64,000 nucleotides of DNA from contig NZ_JAFMYU010000021.1 of assembly GCF_017353255.1 (NCBI RefSeq), positions 1 through 64,000 of the forward strand. Direction: 5' to 3'. Origin of the DNA: Fibrella aquatilis. Its GTDB lineage: Bacteria; Bacteroidota; Bacteroidia; Cytophagales; Spirosomataceae. Position numbers and translations under genes: made by a program. Positions 59,297 through 64,000 of this stretch are shown here, piece after piece. Position 1 is the first letter of the stretch; every line of letters begins with the position of its first letter. The notes under the pieces are model-generated. The model did no database searches. It was not told where the DNA came from and worked only from the letters and a program-made list of their open reading frames with translations.

Positions 59297-61443
59297 TGAG
59301 GCTATTTCTCGTGGTTGTTCTTTTAGGTTTGTCCACTATTGCCGTGGCGCAACAGCGGGTACTAAGGCTTGACACGCTGCCGAAGTCAGGAGAGATCATG
59401 CTGGAAAAAGAGTGGCGGTGGCACAGCGGCGATAACCGTGCCTGGGCCAGCCCTTCGTTCAACGATAACCGTTGGGACAGCATCCGCCCCACCCGAATGA
59501 TGAGCATGGTGAGCAAACCAGTGAGCAACACGGTTAGCTGGCTTCGACTGTATTTTTCGGTAGATAGTCTGCTGTTTACCAGGCAGTTATACTTCAATGT
59601 AGCCCAGGCGGGTGCATCAGAAATTTACCTGGATGGGCAGTTGATCAAGCGCCTGGGCACGGTCAGCGCCAATGCTTACCGGCAGGTGAGCTATTCGCCA
59701 ACGGTCTACGAATGGTACCCTTTGGTGCTAACCAAACCTGGCCTGCATGTGCTGGCGGTACGCTGGGCCTACCACCGCCCAGCCTGGTATATCCCCTTCG
59801 ACCGGGTGGATAATCAACCCATGTTTGAAGCTACGCTCCGCCCCGGCGACACGCTGATGGAAGACGTAGCGTTGCCCAAAGCACAAAACATGCGCAGCCC
59901 GCTGATCATTGGCGTGTTCCTGATGCTCAGCGCGGTGCAGTTTCTGTATTATCTGTACCGGCGGCAACGGGTGAACTTCTATTTTGGCCTCACCTGCCTC
60001 TTCTTCGCGCTGGGTCGGAGTGCTTCCAGCATGCGCCCCTTCCAGACCGACCTGATTACGGCAAGCTGGCTGACGTTTTTGGGTGGCCTCTGCTACATGC
60101 TCTACTGCATTTACCTCTGTGCCACTTTTTATGGCTTCCTCAACAAACGCCTCACCTGGGTATTCTGGACGCTGACCGCCGTGGTCCTGGTCGCCTTCTT
60201 CATTGACCATTTCACCGAGCAGGATATCATGCCAACCCTGCTGATGATAGCCGGTCTGGGCGGACTATTTATTAACCTACTCATCGCCAGTGTAACGGCC
60301 CTCCGTTCTCAGCAGGCCAACGCCCGGCTCGTACTGTACCCTTTGCTGATTATGTTTGGCGTGGTCGTGGGCATGTTCGTCATAGCCATTGCGTTCCGGG
60401 GACGTGATTCTGAATCACTTCAATTGGCGGGCAATGTGGCCACCGTTATCATCAGCCTCACTGTGCCACTGACGATGGCTGTGATTCTGGCCCGCGAAAA
60501 CGCGCAGACCAACCGTGACCTGAAGGCGCGGCTAAAGGACGTCGAAAAGCTGTCGGAAGAAAAAGAGGCTATTCTGAAAGACCAGAAAGCCACCCTAGAA
60601 AAAGAGGTAGCCCAGCGTACGGCCACGCTCAACCGGTCCTTGCAGGAGTTGCGCAATACCCAGACCCAGTTGGTACAGCGCGAGAAAATGGCCAGCCTGG
60701 GTGAACTGACGGCGGGTATTGCCCACGAGATTCAGAACCCGCTCAACTTTGTCAACAACTTTGCCGAGGTGTCGTCAGAACTGATTTCGGAACTGCGGCA
60801 GGAACAAATCCGCCCCACCCCTGAGCGCGACCCTGGCTTGGAAGCAGAGCTACTGACCGACATTGAGCAGAATGTGAGCAAGATTGGCCATCACGGGGGG
60901 CGGGCGGCCAGCATTGTGCGCGGCATGCTCGAACACGCCCGCACCAGCACCGGCGAACGCCAGCCTACCGACCTCAACGCCCTGGCCGACGAGTATATGC
61001 GGTTGAGCTACCACGGCCTCCGCGCTAAGGACAAGCGCTTTAATGCTACCCTCATCACCGAGTTTGATTCTGACCTGTCGCCTGTCAGCGTTGTTAGTCA
61101 GGATATGGGCCGGGTGCTGCTGAATTTGTTTAACAATGCGTTTTATGCCGTACTGGAAAAAACCAAACAGGCACCGGAAGGCTACAAACCGCTGGTATCG
61201 GTGCGTACCAAACAGACCGAATTGGGCGTTGAAATTCGGGTGCACGACAACGGCTGTGGCATCCCCCAGCACCTGCAACGCAAGATTTTTCAACCTTTTT
61301 TCACCACCAAACCCACCGGGCAGGGTACCGGTCTGGGCCTGAGCCTCAGCTTCGACATCATCACCAAAGGCCATGGCGGCACCCTGTCTGTAGAGACCAA
61401 ACCCAGCGAATACACCACATTTATCATTCTATTACCAGCCTGA
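59296..61443 (+). CDS. Membrane sensor histidine kinase
   Basis: 715 residues. A signal peptide, an extracellular galactose-binding-like domain (EWRWHSGDNRAW, LYFNVAQAGASEIYLDGQLI; residues about 30-205), seven membrane helices (about 215-395), a coiled coil (about 400-465), a HisKA-type helix with the phospho-histidine in GIAHEIQNPLNFVNNF near 482, and an ATPase with N box (LLNLFNNAFYAVL), DNGCGIP and GTGLGLSLSFDI. This is a 7TMR-DISM-like sensor. No receiver domain or response regulator gene is next to it. It overlaps the upstream gene by one base. Confidence 0.93.
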   Translation: MRLFLVVVLLGLSTIAVAQQRVLRLDTLPKSGEIMLEKEWRWHSGDNRAWASPSFNDNRWDSIRPTRMMSMVSKPVSNTVSWLRLYFSVDSLLFTRQLYFNVAQAGASEIYLDGQLIKRLGTVSANAYRQVSYSPTVYEWYPLVLTKPGLHVLAVRWAYHRPAWYIPFDRVDNQPMFEATLRPGDTLMEDVALPKAQNMRSPLIIGVFLMLSAVQFLYYLYRRQRVNFYFGLTCLFFALGRSASSMRPFQTDLITASWLTFLGGLCYMLYCIYLCATFYGFLNKRLTWVFWTLTAVVLVAFFIDHFTEQDIMPTLLMIAGLGGLFINLLIASVTALRSQQANARLVLYPLLIMFGVVVGMFVIAIAFRGRDSESLQLAGNVATVIISLTVPLTMAVILARENAQTNRDLKARLKDVEKLSEEKEAILKDQKATLEKEVAQRTATLNRSLQELRNTQTQLVQREKMASLGELTAGIAHEIQNPLNFVNNFAEVSSELISELRQEQIRPTPERDPGLEAELLTDIEQNVSKIGHHGGRAASIVRGMLEHARTSTGERQPTDLNALADEYMRLSYHGLRAKDKRFNATLITEFDSDLSPVSVVSQDMGRVLLNLFNNAFYAVLEKTKQAPEGYKPLVSVRTKQTELGVEIRVHDNGCGIPQHLQRKIFQPFFTTKPTGQGTGLGLSLSFDIITKGHGGTLSVETKPSEYTTFIILLPA

Positions 61444-61461
61444 CAATTAACTCACTACATT

Positions 61462-62655
61462 ATGAAAACCATGCTTTTTCTGTTTGCCTGGGCAGGTGCC
61501 ATCAGTTCTGGTCCAGCCCGGCCTAATGCCAATCCGACAACTAGCACTACCGCTCCCAAACCTCAGATCCAGTCCGGGGCGGAGCAGACGGGCCTGTACG
61601 TTACGTCGCTGAAGGGCAAGCGCGTGGGCATGGTGGTGAACCAAACGTCGATGATTCGGCAAACGCACGTGGTGGATAGTTTGCTGAGCCTAGGCGTGAG
61701 TATCAAAACCATCTTCGCGCCCGAACACGGCTTTCGGGGAACGGCCAGCGCGGGCGAGAAAATCGGCAACGGGCGCGACCCAAAATCAGGCGTGAGCATC
61801 GTGTCGCTCTACGGCAAGAATTACAAACCCGCTGCCGCCCAACTCGACTCGCTGGATGTAATTGTGTTTGACATTCAGGATGTTGGCGCACGATTCTACA
61901 CCTATATCAGCACCCTTCACTACGTGATGGAAGCCTGCGCCGAAGCCAAAAAGCCCCTGGTGGTGCTGGACCGGCCCAACCCCAACGGCCACTACGTAGA
62001 CGGCCCCGTGCTCGACCCGGCGTTCAAGTCGTTTGTGGGCATGCATCCTATTCCAGTGGTGCACGGCCTCACGGTGGGCGAACTGGCCCGGATGATCAAC
62101 GGCGAGAAATGGCTGGCCGGGGGACTGCAATGCTCCCTCACGGTGGTGCCCGTGAAAGGCTACACCCACGCCACGCCCTACACGCTGCCCATTGCGCCTT
62201 CGCCCAACCTACCCAATCGGCAGGCGGTGTTGCTGTATCCATCACTCTGCTTTTTCGAGGGCACCAACGTGAGCCTGGGTCGCGGCACCGACACCCAGTT
62301 TCAGGTGATTGGCTCGCCCACCTACCCCGGTGGCCCCTACACCTTCACGCCCACCGACAAGCCCGGCGCCGTAAACCCACCCAACAAAGGCAAGCTCTGC
62401 TACGGCTATAACCTCACCAAAATCGACGCGCAAAAGCTGGGGCTTTCGCTCAGCTACCTCCTCGACTTCTACCAGAAGACACCCGATAAAGAGACGTTCT
62501 TCCTCAAAACAAACTTCATCGACAAGCTGGCGGGCACCGATCAGCTTCGTAAACAGATCATTGCGGGCGTCCCCGAAAAGGCCATCCGCCAGAGCTGGGA
62601 ACCCGCCCTAACCCGCTACAAACAACTCCGCAAAACGTATTTGCTGTACCTTTGA
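61462..62655 (+). CDS. namZ: NamZ-like exo-beta-N-acetylmuramidase (DUF1343)
   Basis: 397 residues with a signal peptide. The DUF1343 pattern is clear: LKGKRVGMVVNQTSM, FAPEHGFRGTASAGE, IVFDIQDVGARFYTYISTLHY, DRPNPNGHYVDGPVLD and LPNRQAVLLYPSLCFFEGTNVSLGRGTD. Characterised NamZ enzymes release MurNAc from the non-reducing end of peptidoglycan pieces for recycling. It begins 18 bases after the kinase gene, probably in the same transcript, and ends before IR12. Confidence 0.9.
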   Translation: MKTMLFLFAWAGAISSGPARPNANPTTSTTAPKPQIQSGAEQTGLYVTSLKGKRVGMVVNQTSMIRQTHVVDSLLSLGVSIKTIFAPEHGFRGTASAGEKIGNGRDPKSGVSIVSLYGKNYKPAAAQLDSLDVIVFDIQDVGARFYTYISTLHYVMEACAEAKKPLVVLDRPNPNGHYVDGPVLDPAFKSFVGMHPIPVVHGLTVGELARMINGEKWLAGGLQCSLTVVPVKGYTHATPYTLPIAPSPNLPNRQAVLLYPSLCFFEGTNVSLGRGTDTQFQVIGSPTYPGGPYTFTPTDKPGAVNPPNKGKLCYGYNLTKIDAQKLGLSLSYLLDFYQKTPDKETFFLKTNFIDKLAGTDQLRKQIIAGVPEKAIRQSWEPALTRYKQLRKTYLLYL

Positions 62656-62662
62656 AAAAACA

Positions 62663-62766
62663 GTTTAAAGTCTAATGTCTACAGTTCAATGTTGAGTCGG
62701 CGTATTGCTCACGCTTATGAATGGTGCGCCGACTCAACATTGAACTGTAGACATTAGACTTTAAAC
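62663..62766. repeat. Inverted repeat IR12 (40-bp perfect arms)
   Basis: Arms 62663-62702 and 62727-62766, loop 24 bases, between namZ and pheS (same direction); the right arm ends 8 bases before the pheS start codon. Arms consist of TCTAATGTCTACAGTTCAATG-type words with variants of one another. The tip reads GTCGGCGTATT (group A). Confidence 0.97.
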
Positions 62767-62774
62767 CTCTCTTT

Positions 62775-63830
62775 ATGACCGAATCCATTGCCCAACTATA
62801 CGCCGAAATTGAAGCGGCGACCGTAACGAATAAGGAGCAGCTAGAGCAGTATCGGCTGCGGTACCTGAGCAAAAAAGGGGCCGTGACTGAGTTGTTTGAG
62901 AGCCTGAAAACCGCCGCCGCCGAAGACCGCCGTGCCCTGGGTCAGCAGCTTAACAGCCTAAAAAACCTGGCACAGGATCGGTTTCAGGCCTTTCAGGAAG
63001 CCGTAGAGGCATCGGAGCAGACGGCATCGTCGCAGCCGCCGGTTGATCTCACACTACCCGTAGTGCCCAACCTGATGGGTACGCAACACCCGTTGAGCAT
63101 TGTGCGGCAGCGCATTATCCAGATCTTCGAGCGCATTGGCTTCAACGTGGCCGACGGACCGGAAATCGAGACGGACTGGTACAACTTCGGGGCACTCAAC
63201 TTCGCCGACAATCACCCCGCCCGCGAAATGCAGGATACGTTTTTCGTGGAGAAAACAGACACCCCTTCGCAGGACGTGCTGCTGCGGACGCACACCTCCA
63301 ATGTGCAGATTCGGCTGATGGAACAGGTACGTAATTCGCCCGGTGGGTTTCGGCCTATCCGGTCAATCATGCCGGGGCGGGTGTATAGGAACGAGGCGAT
63401 TTCGGCGCGGGCGCACTGTCAGTTTCACCAGGTGGAGGGCATTTATATTGACCGGAATGTGGGCTTCAAAGATCTGAAAGACACGCTCTATCATTTCGTA
63501 AAAGAGCTGTTTACGAAAGACACTAAAATCCGGTTCCGTCCCTCTTATTTTCCCTTCACCGAACCCAGCGCCGAGATCGACATCTCGTGCCAGATTTGTG
63601 GCGGCAGTGGCTGCAACGTCTGCAAATACACGGGTTGGGTCGAGATTGCCGGCTCCGGTATGGTAGACCCTAACGTGCTGATTAACTGCGGCATAGACCC
63701 CGACGAGTTCACCGGTTTCGCCTTCGGCATGGGCATCGAACGCATCACCATGCTAAAATACCAGGTACGTGACCTGCGCCTTTATTTCGAAAACGACGTG
63801 CGCTTTTTAAGGCAGTTTGAAGGATTATAA
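62775..63830 (+). CDS. pheS: Phenylalanine-tRNA ligase alpha subunit
   Basis: 351 residues with an N-terminal coiled coil (residues 1-90) and the class II catalytic core: HPLSIVRQRIIQIFERIGF, motif 2 region SIMPGRVYRNEAISARAHCQFHQVEG, and motif 3 FGMGIERITMLKY near the end. A metal-site-like C-x2-C-x5-C-x2-C group (CQICGGSGCNVC) occurs near 275. It charges tRNA-Phe together with PheT, which is not in the window. The short space to IR12 means that a hairpin could hide its ribosome-binding region. Confidence 0.96.
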   Translation: MTESIAQLYAEIEAATVTNKEQLEQYRLRYLSKKGAVTELFESLKTAAAEDRRALGQQLNSLKNLAQDRFQAFQEAVEASEQTASSQPPVDLTLPVVPNLMGTQHPLSIVRQRIIQIFERIGFNVADGPEIETDWYNFGALNFADNHPAREMQDTFFVEKTDTPSQDVLLRTHTSNVQIRLMEQVRNSPGGFRPIRSIMPGRVYRNEAISARAHCQFHQVEGIYIDRNVGFKDLKDTLYHFVKELFTKDTKIRFRPSYFPFTEPSAEIDISCQICGGSGCNVCKYTGWVEIAGSGMVDPNVLINCGIDPDEFTGFAFGMGIERITMLKYQVRDLRLYFENDVRFLRQFEGL

Positions 63831-63843
63831 ACCCCCTCTCCTA

Positions 63844-64000
63844 TGCAGACCTATTATGATCCCGCCGACCTGAAGAAGTTTGGCAAAATCGGTGAGTTCC
63901 AGAAAGAATTTGCCGACAAGTTCTTCGCCTATTACGGCGCGGTGTTCGCCGAAGGTGCCCTCACCGCCCGCGAAAAATCACTTATTGCCCTGGCCGTTTC
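63844..64000 (+). CDS. AhpD-like carboxymuconolactone decarboxylase family protein, 5' part
   Basis: 53 codons visible from the ATG at 63844: QTYYDPADLKKFGKIGEF, then FFAYYGAVFAEGALTAREKSLIALAVS. This matches the start of an AhpD-like family in which the CxxC motif would follow just beyond the window edge. The pattern recalls the peroxidase-like proteins found with ArsS-type radical SAM enzymes (arsenosugar-associated), which is inference from memory. It starts 13 bases after pheS. Confidence 0.75.

Noticed and set aside
31406..62766. Reading the inverted repeats as a CRISPR array or one IS family
   Set aside because: They are single, symmetric and unlike each other in the arms, without spacers, transposase or target duplications in the window.

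Overview
The window reads as a piece of a Bacteroidota chromosome, most likely a member of Cytophagales close to Spirosoma or its relatives. This is inferred from several things: -7 boxes of the TAnnTTTG type, bacillithiol (BshB1) and menaquinone (MenB, MenE) genes, DUF349, DUF2452, DUF3822 and DUF5916 family proteins, KGG-leader peptides with a C39-type exporter, and high GC core genes. No species can be named from the sequence alone.

Region 1 (1-27.1 kb, all minus strand) is one long biosynthetic gene cluster that runs off the left edge. It reads as a single operon of at least 27 kb. It starts with a NusG/UpxY-type antiterminator and continues with two recently homogenised glycosyltransferases, a LanC-like protein with an extra C-terminal domain, a degenerate M28 peptidase, a UGT-type glycosyltransferase, SbnB, an ABC exporter, a third glycosyltransferase, SbnA, a kynurenine 3-monooxygenase-like hydroxylase, a CmlA-like di-iron beta-hydroxylase, a 71-residue unknown, a GT9 glycosyltransferase, a serine hydrolase, a YceI protein, a NodU/CmcH carbamoyltransferase and a PKS-NRPS megasynthase. 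The megasynthase order is KS, degenerate AT, two carrier domains, C, A, then the window edge. SbnA and SbnB predict 2,3-diaminopropionate. The rest predict a beta-hydroxylated, glycosylated and probably carbamoylated peptide-polyketide that is exported. I know of no described product with exactly this gene set.

Region 2 (27.1-39.8 kb) is housekeeping: tRNA-Thr with promoter and terminator, a DUF349 protein, PdxH, BshB1, MenB, DUF2452, an atypical Rieske protein, a DUF5916 outer-membrane protein, MenE, and a SorA/SorB-like sulfite dehydrogenase pair.

Region 3 (39.8-48 kb) is accessory. A minus-strand RiPP/bacteriocin operon holds a C39-like/VKOR/thioredoxin fusion, a 78-residue KGG-leader precursor with four cysteines, an OmpA protein, a C39 peptidase ABC exporter and an HlyD adaptor. 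It is followed by a decaying islet with a frameshifted XRE regulator, a G10 tract and short gene remnants.

Region 4 (48-64 kb) is mostly core: Prs, ribosomal protein L25, a saccharopine dehydrogenase-like protein, CoaD, DUF3822, NUDIX, CBS, a RecD-like helicase, DUF2079, threonine aldolase, a ChaN/EreA-like protein with a sensor kinase, NamZ, PheS and the start of an AhpD-like gene.

The most unusual structural signal is a set of at least twelve long intergenic inverted repeats between 31.4 and 62.8 kb. Arms are 22-66 bp, often perfect, and their outer sequence is unique to each locus. Their tips fall into two recurring groups. They sit between convergent genes and also between co-directional genes of one operon.
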